The notes under the pieces were generated by a model. It did no database searches. It had not been told where the DNA came from and was given only the letters and a program-made list of their open reading frames with translations. This document shows, piece by piece, positions 30,856-41,584 of a DNA stretch of 64,000 nt. Made by a program: the position numbers and the translations under genes. Source of the stretch: Schistocerca nitens (lineage: Eukaryota > Arthropoda > Insecta > Orthoptera > Acrididae); contig NC_064619.1 in assembly GCF_023898315.1 (NCBI RefSeq), positions 507,318,594 through 507,382,593 of the forward strand, written 5' to 3'. Each line of letters opens with the position of its first letter. Within the stretch, counting starts at the first letter, position 1.

Positions 30856-32272
30856 CACTCCTGGAAATTGAAATAAGAACACCGTGAATTCATTGTCCCA
30901 GGAAGGGGAAACTTTATTGACACATTCCTGGGGTCAGATACATCACATGATCACACTGACAGAACCACAGGCACATAGACACAGGCAACAGAGCATGCAC
31001 AATGTCGGCACTAGTACAGTGTATATCCACCTTTCGCAGCAATGCAGGCTGCTATTCTCCCATGGAGACGATCGTAGAGATGCTGGATGTAGTCCTGTGG
31101 CACGGCTTGCCATGCCATTTCCACCTGGCGCCTCAGTTGGACCAGCGATCGTGCTGGACGTGCAGACCGCGTGAGACGACGCTTCATCCAGTCCCAAACA
31201 TGCTCAATGGGGGACAGATCCGGTGATCTTGCTGGCCAGGGTAGTTGACTTACACCTTCTAGAGCACGTTGGGTGGCACGGGATACATGCGGACGTGCAT
31301 TGTCCTGTTGGAACAGCAAGTTCCCTTGCCGGTCTAGGAATGGTAGAACGATGGGTTCGATGACGGTTTGGATGTACCGTGCACTATTCAGTGTCCCCTC
31401 GACGATCACCAGTGGTGTACGGCCAGTGTAGGAGATCGCTCCCCACACCATGATGCCGGGTGTTAGCCCTGTGTACCTCGGTCGTATGCAGTCCTGATTG
31501 TGGCGCTCACCTGCACGGCGCCAAACACGCATACGACCATCATTGGCACCAAGGCAGAAGCGACTCTCATCGCTGGACACGTCTCCATTCGTCCCTCCAT
31601 TCACGCCTGTCGCGACACCACTGGAGGCGGGCTGCACGATGTTGGGGCGTGAGCGGAAGACGGCCTAACGGTGTGCGGGACCGTAGCCCAGCTTCATGGA
31701 GACGGTTGCGAATGGTCCTCGCCGATACCCCAGGAGCAACAGTGTCCCTACTTTGCTGGGAAGTGGCGGTGCGATCCCCTACGGCACTGCGTAGGATCCT
31801 ACGGTCTTGGCGTGCATCCGTGCGTCGCTGCGGTCCGGTCCCAGGTCGACGGGCACGTGCACCTTCCGCCGACCACTGGCGACAACATCGATGTACTGTG
31901 GAGACCTCACGCCCCACGTGTTGAGCAATTCGGCGGTACGTCCACCCGGCCTCCCGCATGCCCACTATACGCCCTCGCTCAAAGTCCGTCAGCTGCATAT
32001 ACGGTTCACGTCCACGCTGTCGCGGCATGCTACCAGTGTTAAAGACTGCGATGGAGCTCCGTATGCCACGGCAAACTGGCTGACACTGACGGCGGCGGTG
32101 CACAAATGCTGCGCAGCTAGCGCCATTCGACGGCCAACACCGCGGTTCCTGGTGTGTCCGCTGTGCCGTGCGTGTGATCATTGCTTGTACAGCCCTCTCG
32201 CAGTGTCCGGAGCAAGTATGGTGGGTCTGACACACCGGTGTCAATGTGTTCTTTTTTCCATTTCCAGGAGTG
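30856..32272 (-). mobile_element. Full-length Tc1-like DNA transposon, copy C (1,417 bp)
   Basis: Same TIRs as copies A and B, reverse orientation. TA lies at 30854-30855 and 32273-32274. It is five bases shorter than A and B, because of the frameshift deletion near 31575. Confidence 0.97.
31011..32028 (-). pseudogene. Tc1-like transposase with 5-bp frameshift (copy C)
   Basis: Start at the same Met (32028) as copies A and B. The frame is intact through both helix-turn-helix domains up to REWRDEWRRV. There five bases present in A and B are missing (between 31575 and 31576, plus-strand coordinates), just before the first catalytic motif, so FSDESRF is read only after a frame change. The remaining frame carries QQDNARPH and ARSPDLSPIEH with the second Asp and the Glu, and runs to the normal stop at 31011. 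Otherwise it has no stops. It cannot make a catalytic transposase, but its TIRs could still be moved by one from A or B. Confidence 0.94.
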
Positions 32273-32316
32273 TATACTCAATGACATATTATAAGCGGCG
32301 CGGGATCAGCCGAGCG
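32273..32316 (+). repeat. Tandem unit 1, right part, ending in a 26-bp SINE head
   Basis: tatactcaatgacatattataag then gcggcgcgggatcagccgag, matching the right end of unit 2 and the first about 25 bp of the family 3 SINE at 32634. It then jumps to the start of unit 2. Confidence 0.85.
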
Positions 32317-32658
32317 GTTTTCACAGTGTGATTTTCACATTTTTGGAGACCTGAAGAAAGATATGCATGTATGTCGATTTCAGTCTGACTAGGAAACGCA
32401 AGAGTTGGTGCTTTAGTGGATCCGTCATAGGCCGATCACGTTCAACGAATCAGCAATTGATCGTCTCCTCTCCCAGTGGGATAAATATCTTAACGTGTGG
32501 GGTGATTACTTTCGAAAGAAACTTTTCTATGTCTCGTTTTAGCGGGTGTTCGCGTTTAGATTTGACTGCCCTTTCTACATCTTTAAATGGGAAAAATATG
32601 ACGATACGATGTACATTCAATGACGTATTTTAAGTGGCGCGCGATTAGCCGAGCGGTC
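32317..32658 (+). repeat. Tandem-duplicated unit 2 (mariner C-terminal relic plus SINE head)
   Basis: Second unit of the tandem duplication, diverged from unit 1 by very roughly one base in ten. It ends inside the A-box region of the family 3 SINE that follows. Confidence 0.85.
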
Positions 32659-32848
32659 AGAGGCGCTGCAGTCATGGACTGTGTGGCTGGTCCTGGCGGA
32701 GGTTCGAGTCGTCCCTCGGGCATGGGTGAGTGTGTTTGCCCTTGGGATAATTTAGGTTAAGTAGCGTATAAGCTTAGGTACTGACGACCGTAGCAGTTAA
32801 GTCCCATAAAATCTCACACACATTTGAACATTTTTGAACGTATTTTAA
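32623..32848 (+). mobile_element. SINE family 3
   Basis: Body 32634-32837: tggcgcgcgattagccgagc, B box aggttcgagtcgtccc, and the core with gtagcagttaagtcccataa. Target duplication acgtattttaa at 32623-32633 and 32838-32848 (11 bp). Confidence 0.92.
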
Positions 32849-33239
32849 ACTTCTTGATTTGTGGCTGTTATATATGTTGACGAAGCTTTTTCAATTGATT
32901 AATCGGATCTGAAGGTGCGAACATGATGTCGAAACTGGTAACGTAAGAATATTACGTACTTTTAAGCGATCGTGACGTGATAAATTATTATATAAACATT
33001 GCTATATGTCGATTTCCTTCTCGAATGGAAAACATGCATGTCAGTGCGTATTCTGCTGCTCAGAAATGTCCTATAAAGACAAAGGAATCTTCTCCTATCC
33101 CCAAGGGTAGCCCAGGGAATACTGACGTGCGGAAGAAGAAGGGGAAGGCGTCACCAGAGTTAAGAAAAAGAAAAAAAAAGGAAGGGAGGAGGGGGGTTGG
33201 GCAAAGGGAGAGGAACAGACGGAAGCTGGTGAAGGCGCA
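32849..33239. other. No gene; degenerate hammerhead-like motif and a purine-rich tract
   Basis: 32908-32945 reads ctgaagg...cgaaactggta, a degraded hammerhead-type core. 33160-33215 is a purine-rich tract. No protein motif recognised. Confidence 0.4.
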
Positions 33240-34060
33240 GAAAGTAAACCCGCCGGGCCATGTGCCGGGTCGTTAGCGCCGGCCCATTAGCGGAGTGGTG
33301 GGGGCGGCGGGGGCGGAGAAGGCGCGGCCCCCGGCTTGCTAATGCCCTGCGGGGGCGGCGGAGGCGGCACCGAGCTGCGGTCTCCGCGGCGATATTGCCG
33401 GCGGTGCTCGCACTCAGATGCCGACGCAGGAGTCTCGGCGCAGACAAACGCACGCACCTATCTGGCGCCGCTAGTGCCCGCCGTGCTATCTCCAGCAGAG
33501 CCAGGGTTCTGTCGTAATGCGACCGCCCCCTCCGACGGCCCGCGGCAGGCTCGGTCGCTGGAGGAGCTGCTCCTCAACGCGGACATTGTTTTGCCGCTGG
33601 TTCCAGGGCGGACCGGTTGTATTTCATTTCGTCCGAAACGGGCTTCGCTCTGGTTGTGCTGCGTCGACTAGTCCGACGCCGTATAACGTGAACAGCGGGG
33701 GGAGGGAGAGTCGGCTCGTCTGCTGTTGCAACACTGCTCAGACCCCTCCCCTTTCCTCCCCCTCCCCTTCCCACCCCCCCCCTCCCCCCTGCACCTCTCA
33801 GTCTATTCGGACCGGCGGCGAGCCTCGGTGCTGTGTTTTGTAATTAGCGTGTTCGCTTTTTCTTCGCCCGCGGACCAACTTGATTACGACCCGCCTCTGC
33901 GGCCGTGCAGATTGTATTGCGTCGCTATCTGGCGGTGTGTCTCCGCGCTCGCCACGTCCGCGGGAACAAACTAGCTCTCTGTATGCGCCTGACGTCGCTC
34001 CGGGCAGTGCCCCGACGCGAAACCGCCTCCTTCCAGCACGCCTTCACTCGCCATCGGCTA
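33240..34060. promoter_or_regulatory. CpG-rich block, candidate promoter or CpG island
   Basis: The most GC- and CpG-rich interval of the window (for example ggggcggcgg and gcggcggaggcggc runs at 33300-33380, then ggcgccgctagtgcccgcc). Overlapping GC-driven ORFs on both strands lack known motifs. In animal genomes such blocks often mark promoters or first exons. No TATA, initiator or splice evidence is decisive. Confidence 0.4.
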
Positions 34061-35558
34061 ATTTCTCTATTTCGTTCTCTGTTTACGTGATCTTGTTGGC
34101 CGAATAATGAGTCAGCATCGTTGTAGTCAGATGTGGGACGTTTCCTGTGTGCCTTAACTGGGTATACAGATACAGTATTTCACGTAAAACCCACGAATCA
34201 AATGGAAACTAACACACATCAAGAAATTCTCGTTTTGTATATACAGAGCGACTCTTATTAACGTTTAAGAACCTCCGTAGATGACGCTGAGATAGGTGAT
34301 TTAATAAAAGACACATGGGGCCGCAAATGACGGGAAATGCCCCAAAATTAGGGATGGCGGTTATCGCTGGAACGACCAGTTTCCAGTAAGATAGTAATTC
34401 TTTCCTCAACACCAGTTTAACTGGACTATTAAAACCGCTCAAAATAACCGGTTTCTGAAATAACCGATTTTTATTCCTACCATTTCCACTAATATGCTTA
34501 GATGTCCAATAAAGAGTGAAAAATTTTGACTACGTCAGTTTCAAGATACATAGAATCCAGCTGTTAAATAAAATATGCGTATAAAAGAAAACTTGGTCCG
34601 TCCACTGTTCACTGCTTTTGTCTAAAAGCGATGAAAGTTCTTATAGAACTTAGTCAAAACATGACACATGGAGCAGATGACATTCACGGATAGTTACAGA
34701 GTTCATTGAGAGGCGCTTCATTATAAATCTGATGAAAATACCCCAGACTTCTAGAAGAATGTAATAATGCCAATGCCAAAGAAAGCAGGTGGTGGACCTT
34801 GTGTCTTTGCTGAAAATCACTAACAATATATATTGCTATTTTTATTGTAATTTATGGTGGTATAGACAAGATTAGCATGTCTTCTTGGTTTTCAAAGGGG
34901 ATATTGAAAATGTCGATAGATACCAGACTTGCCTTGCGTGTCTTTTGTCGTGTGGTAATATGTTGGTAAAGAGCTGTGGTAGATTTCTTGTTGTGTGCTC
35001 TTGGGTTCGCTGAAAGCCGCCGTGATTGTTTGTAGTTTCGTTTGCCCATCTGCCCAGCGTCTCTACAATTCCATGTCAGCATAGTGAAGCTAGAACTTTC
35101 TGTGGTAACTGGAATGACTAGAAAGAGAAATATTAACGTTTGAGTTTAACTAATTATTTACCTGATATGAGCACTCGTTTATTTCATCCCTGAATATAAC
35201 TTTTACTGTCGAGTTGTAATAAGTAATATTCAAAATTGTATGTTCCCTTCGTCTTTATCAGAGCAAGAACAAAATCGGAGACATTAACATTACATTCAAC
35301 AAGAGAGAGAGAAAAAAATCGGAAGTAATGCAAAATAATATTCGCTTTTCTTATGCAAGGAATAATGTCTTTGGTTCCTACATACAACACTGTGTAGGAT
35401 ATAGCTATTTACGTAATAAAATGTGGTATTACAACGAAATATCTTAATAAGAATGAACCGACTTGTGGGAGACCAGCCGGGTAAAGATCAGTTGATTCAA
35501 AAGAAGCTGAAGAACATTCGATGATAGGGTGAGGAAATTTGAACGTGGACTAATGGCT
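34061..35558. other. No gene recognised
   Basis: AT-rich spacer, no recognised repeat. Confidence 0.35.
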
Positions 35559-36334
35559 TATACAGGGTGTTACAAAAAGGTACGGCCAAACTTTAAGGAA
35601 ATATTCCTCACACCCAAATAAAGAAAAGATGTTATGTGGACATGTGTCCGGAAACGCTAAATTTCCATGTTAAAGCTCATTTTAGTTTCTTCCACCTACG
35701 CTCAATGGAGCACGTTATCATGATTTCATACGGGATACTCTACCTGTGCTGCTAGAACATGTGCCTTTACAAGTACTACACAACATGTGGTTCATGCACG
35801 ATGGAGCTCCTGCACATTTCAGTCGAAGTGTTCGTACGCTTCTCAACAACAGATTCGGTGACCGACGGATTGGTAGAGGCGGACCAATTCCATGGCCTCC
35901 ACGCTCTCCTGACCTCAACCCTCTTGACTTTCATTATGGGGGCATTTGAAAGCTCTTGTCTACGCAACCCCGGTACCAAATGTAGAGACTCTTCGTGCTC
36001 GTATTGTGGACGGCCATGTTACGATACGCCATTCTCCAGGGCTGCATCAGCGCATCAGGGATTCCATGCGACGGAGGGTGGATGCATGTATCCTCGCTAA
36101 CGGAGGACATTTTGAACATTTCCTGTAACAAAGTGTTTGAAGTCACGCTGGTACGTTCTGTTGCTATGTGTTTCCATTCCAAGGTTAATGTGATTTGAAG
36201 AGAAGTAATAAAATGAGCTCTAACATTGGAAGTAAGCGTTTCCGGACACATGTCCGCATAACATATTTTCTTTCTTTGTGTGTGAGGAATGTTTCCTGAA
36301 AGTTTGGCCGTACCTTTTTATAACACCATGTATA
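35559..36334 (+). mobile_element. Non-autonomous Tc1/mariner element (rosa-like) with about 128-bp TIRs
   Basis: Element 35561-36332 (772 bp) flanked by TA. Long TIRs: tacagggtgttacaaaaagg... at the left (35561 to about 35686) and an inverted copy at the right (about 36207-36332), with about nine in ten positions matching. The inner part encodes only the C-terminal half of a transposase, so the 5' coding half is deleted. Confidence 0.93.
35690..36128 (+). pseudogene. Transposase C-terminal half, DD41D-type (rosa-like)
   Basis: Frames read GARYHDFIRDTLPVLLEHVP near 35705, then MWFMHDGAPAHFSRSVRTLL near 35785, then WPPRSPDLNPLDF near 35900. After a frameshift near 35940 come HLKALVYATPVPNVETLRAR and the C-terminus DACILANGGHFEHFL ending at 36128. 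The second and third catalytic Asp residues (HDGAPAHF and NPLDF) are both present and separated by 41 residues. That is the DD41D spacing known from the rosa-like branch of Tc1/mariner. The N-terminal DNA-binding region and first Asp are missing, so no active enzyme can be made. Confidence 0.82.
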
Positions 36335-36600
36335 TGAAAACTCTTTCGAAATTATTGACTGGGTATCTTTGAGAAGTACAGTTATACGCAGTCTGATTAA
36401 AGCTATCCGTACATCCCTATGTAATGCGAAACTTGCCGCTTGACGCCGTGTTAGGCCAGCTGTCAGTATAGAAGTTGGAGAGGAATACTGTGTTACCAGT
36501 AGAGAAGCAATAAATTCAGAATAGGTTGGTCAAGAGAACTCAGTGACCTTGGAGGTGGACTAGTCATGAATATCACCTGAGTAACAAATCCGTCAGAGAC
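36335..36600. other. No feature recognised
   Basis: Short spacer between two transposon relics. Confidence 0.35.
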
Positions 36601-37770
36601 ATTTGAGTACTTTTAAAGCTGCCCATGTTGATTGCTGGTGATGTGATTGGGAAATGAAAAGCAAAAGGAACAACTACCAAGACCATGCAGACTTTATGTA
36701 CTGACAGAAAGGGACCGTCGAGCATTGGAAAGGGTGGCCGTGAAAAATAACATGAAATCAGCGGAAGGAACTATTCATGAGGTCGAAAGTGCTACCTGCA
36801 GTCAACTTAGCACAATGCCTGTGCACAGCAGCTAAAAAGAATGTTTTACAATGGTCGAGCTGTAACTCACAGGCCACACATTTCTGCAGTCAACGTTAAG
36901 CGGCGCTTGATGACTGGAAATGATTTGGAATGATTTCAACTGAAACTAAACGACATGGTCGTATGAGATGAATAGCCTGGAGTCCCCATCTGGGGAAATC
37001 CGGCCGCCGAGTTGCTTTTGAGTTGAAGCTGCATTAGGCGACTAGGTGCCGATGATGATGAAATGATGATGGAGGCATCACAACTCGCAGTCCTACAGCT
37101 GAGAAAATCTCCGACCATGCAGGGAATCGAACACGGGGCCGTTGTATTGCAGTGCAGACCAGTCAGATAATGGGGAAAAAGGACTACTGAATCATGCTAT
37201 ATCCTGCTGAAATCCGATCGATGTGTTTCGTTTTGTCAGTGGCTTAAGAACGTTACCATCTCTCATGTACTGTGCCAACAGAAAAGTACGGAGGAGGTGG
37301 TGTTACGACACAAGGGCGGTTTTTGTGTGTGATCTCCTTACGGTGCTTAATTAAACACAAAATTCTGAATGATACGAACACAAGTTACAGCATTGTGAAC
37401 TGCGTACCGTAAAGGAAGGGTTCAGGGACGCTGACGGTATAAGCATGACACTGTACCCTGCCGTAGAGTAGCATCTTTGAGGTAGTGGTTTGTGGACAAT
37501 AAAATTCGTGAAATGGAGTGATATGCCCAAAGTCCTGACCTGAAGACAACGGAACATCTTTGGATTGAGTTACGGTATCAACTTCAGAAACTTGCGTTCT
37601 ACATTACTACATTCTCTGGTTTCGGCTGTTGAGAAAGAATGGACTGCCATATCTCCTTGTCACTGAAAGTGTTTCCAGCGGGGTTCAAGCCGTCATGAAG
37701 GCGAAGGATGGACACACCCGATATTAATCTCCGTTAATAGGTGTTTGTATACTTTTGGTTGGATTGCTTA
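36600..37770 (+). pseudogene. Decayed Tc1-like transposase, interrupted by a SINE-like repeat
   Basis: Forward-strand remnants in transposase order: VLTERDRRALERVAVKNNM (linker and second helix-turn-helix) near 36690; in another frame YNGRAVTHRPHISAVNVKRR near 36850; a SDES-like patch near 37190; and QSPDLKTTEHLWIEL near 37530, containing the catalytic Glu. The tail resembles a Tc1 3' end (gtgtttgtatacttttggtt). Several frameshifts and stops are present. A tRNA-derived repeat sits inside at about 36950-37180. Immediately followed by another Tc1-like element at 37800. Confidence 0.75.
36950..37180 (-). mobile_element. tRNA-derived SINE-like repeat nested in the Tc1 relic
   Basis: Reverse strand: tRNA-like head with B box gtgttcgattccctg, followed by ggtcggagattttctcagct and a catcatcatttcatcatcat stretch. 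This resembles a widespread insect SINE type distinct from families 1-3. It breaks the transposase between KRR and SDES regions. No clear target duplication. Confidence 0.6.
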
Positions 37771-37797
37771 CACTGTTGCGTATGAGTTCTTTCTACT

Positions 37798-38889
37798 TAC
37801 ACTGAGTTGTCAAAAATCATGGGATACCCCTCATATGGTGTCGGACCCCCTTTTGCATGACGTTGTGCAGCAACTCGATATGGCTTGGACTCAACATGTC
37901 GTTGGTAGTCCCCTGCAGAAATGATGAGCCATGCTGCCTCTACAGCCGTCCACAATTTCGAAATGTTGCCTGTGCAGGATTTTGTGCACGGACTGGTCTC
38001 TCAATTATGCATCATAAATGCTCTATGGGATTCATGTCAGGCTATCTGGATGGCAAAATCATTCGATCGCCATAATGGTCTGACACGGCGCATTGTCATC
38101 CATAAAAATTCCTTACTTGTTTGGGGACAAGTTGTCTTTGAACGGCTTAAAAATGGTCTCCACTTAGCCGAACATAACGATTGATCGTTTCACTTGGACC
38201 AAAGGACCCAGTCAGTTCCATGTAAACACAGCCCACACCACTATGGAGCCACTACCAGCTTGCAAAGTGCCTTGTTGACAACCTGGGTACATGGCTTCGG
38301 GAATCTGTGCCACACTTGAACCGTACTGTCAGCTCTTACCAACTAAAATCGGGATTTATGTGACCAGGCCACGGTTTTCCAGTCACCTGAGGTCCAACTG
38401 ATATAGTCATGAGCCCAGGAGAAGCTCTGCAGGCGATGTCGTGCTGTTAGTGAAGGGACTCACATCGGTCGTCTGCTTCCAAATTCTGCCGCACTGTCCT
38501 AACTGATACATTCGCCGTACGTCCCACTTTGATTTACGCTGTTACTTCACCCAGTGTTGCGTGTCTGTTAGCACTGACAACTTTACGCAAGCGCCACTGC
38601 TCTCGGTCGTTAAGTTCTGGCCGTCGGCCAAGTGTTGTCCGTGCGGATCTCGGAATATTGAATTCTCTAAGGATTTCCCTGCGTCTAGCTCCAGCTACCA
38701 TTCCGCGTTCAGATCCTGTTTATTCCCGTCGTGCGACCACAATCACGTCGGAAACCTTCTCACGTGAATCACTTGAGTACAAATGACAGCTTCCACAATG
38801 AATTGCCCGTTTGTACCTTGTGTACGCGATATTACCAACATCTTTGTATGTGCACGCCTGTACCCCGTGAGTTTCGTCACCTCAGTCTA
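37798..38889 (-). mobile_element. Tc1-like element (about 1.09 kb), decayed
   Basis: Element 37800-38887 with TIRs cactgagttgtcaaaaatca (left) and the complement of gactgaggtgacgaaactca (right), and TA at 37798-37799 and 38888-38889. The transposase lies on the reverse strand with many stops. The best-preserved part is its C-terminus near 37960-37840 (KLWTAVEAAWLIISAGDYQR, then HAKGGPTPYEGYP). Internal deletions relative to a full-length element are likely. Confidence 0.9.
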
Positions 38890-39315
38890 TCTCTGAACAG
38901 ACAGCAACGCGGAAGACGCAAGAATATGAAACTCACGAGCACTGCCACTGGAGCGTCGGTGATCGCATTCGACTGCCGAAGCCAGGCGCCAGTGGCGGCT
39001 CAGTGATGTGTGCGTTCGCCGGCGCTTCCAGATAATCGCGGCTCAGCCCTGTATCCGAAATTGGATCGCGCGCCCAGTCCCAAATCTGTAATCACGGCAA
39101 AACACAGGTCTCCCTCCGCCGCCGCGGGATATTGTCCGCAGCTGGGAAGGTTAGCTGTACGTTTTCAATCAACGTGCGTCCCATTCGTTCGGATGGCTGC
39201 CAAATGCCAAGAGTTATGGCCACGCTGGCGTTATAGAGGCACGCGTGCGAGATGGCCACGTAGGAAAAAGCCGAGCCGCGACGTTCCGTCACGTATTGGC
39301 TGAGATCATGACAAC

Positions 39316-39316
<1 letters not shown>
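38890..39316. other. GC-richer unique block, no gene recognised
   Basis: 38940-39300 is CpG-richer than its surroundings. Short ORFs have no known motifs. Confidence 0.3.

Positions 39317-39317
<1 letters not shown>

Positions 39318-39358
<41 letters not shown>
39318..39358. repeat. (TC)n microsatellite
   Basis: Nearly pure TC run. Confidence 0.97.
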
Positions 39359-39360
<2 letters not shown>

Positions 39361-39755
39361 CAAGTATCTATCTACATCCCCCCCTCTCTCTCTCCACACG
39401 AAAATTCACTACAGATTTAATGATATACTAGCCCAGGTAATTTCTTCCGACTCTGAGGCTAGTAATTGACTTTCAAATTTGTATCCTTTGGTGAACTAGG
39501 TAGCAGTCCCTTCGAAACAAAGCCACATTGCCAGTAAGGTCTCTTACATAAGGTGACATTTTACTGCAGGGGTTTGTATGAAAAGTAAGCTACATATGTC
39601 GTCCCTCGCTGAAACCATTGCGCAACACAAGCAGTGGAGAGGCGAGAATATACATTCCGAGTAACATTGAGACACAGTTGTGCTGAAGTACCAAGAACAA
39701 GTGATCATAGTGCGCATGTGAGATGACGTGGCAACTGGAAACGTTATTCAAAGTT

Positions 39756-39965
39756 GAAGCGCGAAAGACTGTACGATTCTTGGGGGCAAAACGGCTAAAT
39801 GGCACACATGGTTACCGTGAAATTATCGCGATATATGGAAGAAATGCATTGTCGCGTGTAGCCTTAGTGTAATTTTGCCATCAATGTGGACAAGGCAGTA
39901 CAGATGTAGTTGCTGCTGATCGGGAGGGAATGCTATCGATATGGGCCAAAGAAGAAAATGTTTAG
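39756..39965 (+). pseudogene. mariner-like transposase N-terminal relic (possible)
   Basis: Frame from 39756 reads EARKTVRFLGAKRLNGTHGY, then REIIAIYGRNALSRVALV, stop, FCHQCGQGSTDV. This resembles the N-terminal helix-turn-helix of mariner transposases (xxIHRxLxxVYGxxAxSxxxVxxWCxxFxxGxTDV). Only this fragment is visible. The similarity is modest. Confidence 0.45.
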
Positions 39966-40419
39966 GTAGTCGAAGAGGAACATTTGTGGCTGGCGGTGAC
40001 GTTCAAACAGTGGTTCTCGAATGGGCCGCGACCAAGGAGCGGATTTCTATCATCGAGGAATTGAGTGAATGGTAGATGAAGATGATATGAGCTACATGAT
40101 AAAAAAAAGATAGAAGAGGAATACAATATGGCTGGCCTGAAGATGAACAAGAAGAAGTAAATAAGAAATTATCAGCCTCGATTGCGGTACTGAAACCAAC
40201 CTTTACCTAGGTTTCAGCCCAAGTAATTGAGCTTCTTCAGAAGATATACCTGATTCTATAATATGTCTACGAGGGCATAGTCTAGAAATAAAACAAAAAC
40301 AGCCTCAATAGGCGTAGTCACATTTTAAAAATGGGCCTATTCAGGCTGTTTTAGGTTCTTTATGCTGCCACCTACTGCCAGGTACTTCATATCAGCGACC
40401 TCAGTAGTCATTAGACATC
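39966..40419. other. No gene recognised
   Basis: Includes a near-palindromic pair, cagcctcaataggc (40300) and gcctattcaggctg (40338). Confidence 0.35.
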
Positions 40420-41519
40420 ATGAGAGAGCAGAATGTGGCGCTTCACGGAACTCATGGACTTCGAACGTGATCAGGTGATTGGATGTCACTTGTGTCATAC
40501 GTCTGTACGCGATATTTCCACACTCCTAAACATTCCTAGGTCCATTGTTTACGATGTGTTAGAGAAGTGGAAACGTGATGGTATACGTACAGCCAAAAGC
40601 GTACAGGCCGACCTCATCTGTTGACTGACAGAGACCGCCGACGGTTAAAGATGGTCGTAATGTGTAATAGGTAGACATCTGTGCAGACCGTCACATAGGA
40701 ATTCCAAACTGCATCAAGATGCACTGCAAGTACTATGACAGTTAGGCGGGAGGTCAGAAAACTGGGTATTCATGGTCGATCGGCTGCTTGTAAGCCACAC
40801 ATCACTCCGGTAAATGCCTGTAACGAGCGTAAACATTGGACGACTCAACAGTGGAAAAACGTTGTGTGGAGTGACGAATCACGGTACACAATGTTGCGAT
40901 TCGATGACAGGGTGTGGGGATGGCGAATGCCGGTGAACGTCATCTGCCAGAGTTTGTAGTACCAACAGTAAAATTCGGAGGCGGTAGTGTTATGGTGTGG
41001 TCGTGTTTTCATGGAGGCGACTTGCACCCCATGTTGTTTTGCGTGTCACTATCACAGCACAAGCCTACATTGATGTTTTAAGCACATTACTACTTCCCAC
41101 TGTTGAATATCAATTCCGGGATGGCGATTGCATCTTTCAACACGATCGAGCACCAATTCATAATGTGGCGGAGTGGTTACACGACAATAACATCCGTGTA
41201 ATGGACTGGCTTGCACGGAATGCTGATCTGAATCCTGCAGAACACCTCTGGGATATTTTGCAACGCCGACTTCGTGCCAGGCCTCACCGAGCGACATCGA
41301 TACCTCTCCTCAGTGCAGCACTCCGTGAAGAATGGGCTGCCAATCCCCAAGAGACCTTCCAGCTCCTGATTGAACGTATGCCTGCGAGAGCGGAAGCTGT
41401 CATCAAGGCTAAGGGTGGACCAACACCGTATTGAATTCCAGCATTATCGATGGAGGGCGCTACGTAGTTGTAAGTTATTTTCAGCCAGGTGTCCGGATAC
41501 TTTTGATCGCACAGTGTAG
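40420..41519 (+). pseudogene. Tc1-like transposase, mildly decayed, 3' TIR region present
   Basis: Readable nearly end to end. MWRFTELMDFERDQVIGCH (40433, first helix-turn-helix) runs to KWKRDGIRTAK; a one-base frameshift near 40598 then leads to RTGRPHLLTDRDRRRLK. Two stops follow, then TMTVRREVRKLGIHGR, with first catalytic Asp in NVVWSDESRY near 40870. A frame change near 40960 leads to VTITAQAYIDVLSTLLLP, FQHDRAPIH with the second Asp (near 41145), and DLNPAEHLWDIL with the Glu (near 41240). The normal end AKGGPTPY is at 41434. The 3' end gtgtccggatacttttgatc...cacagtgtag looks like its TIR; the matching 5' TIR is not found. Non-functional, but younger than the 4.7 kb relic. Confidence 0.85.
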
Positions 41520-41584
41520 ATGCACATGCTACGGTTTGGCAAAATATACCTTAATAGTACAAGGGTGAGCTAACTACTTGCCAC

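Noticed and set aside
33260-33843. Overlapping ORFs in the CpG-rich block as a protein gene
   Set aside because: Open frames on several strands and phases are expected in GC-rich DNA; no domain, start context or splice structure supports any one of them.
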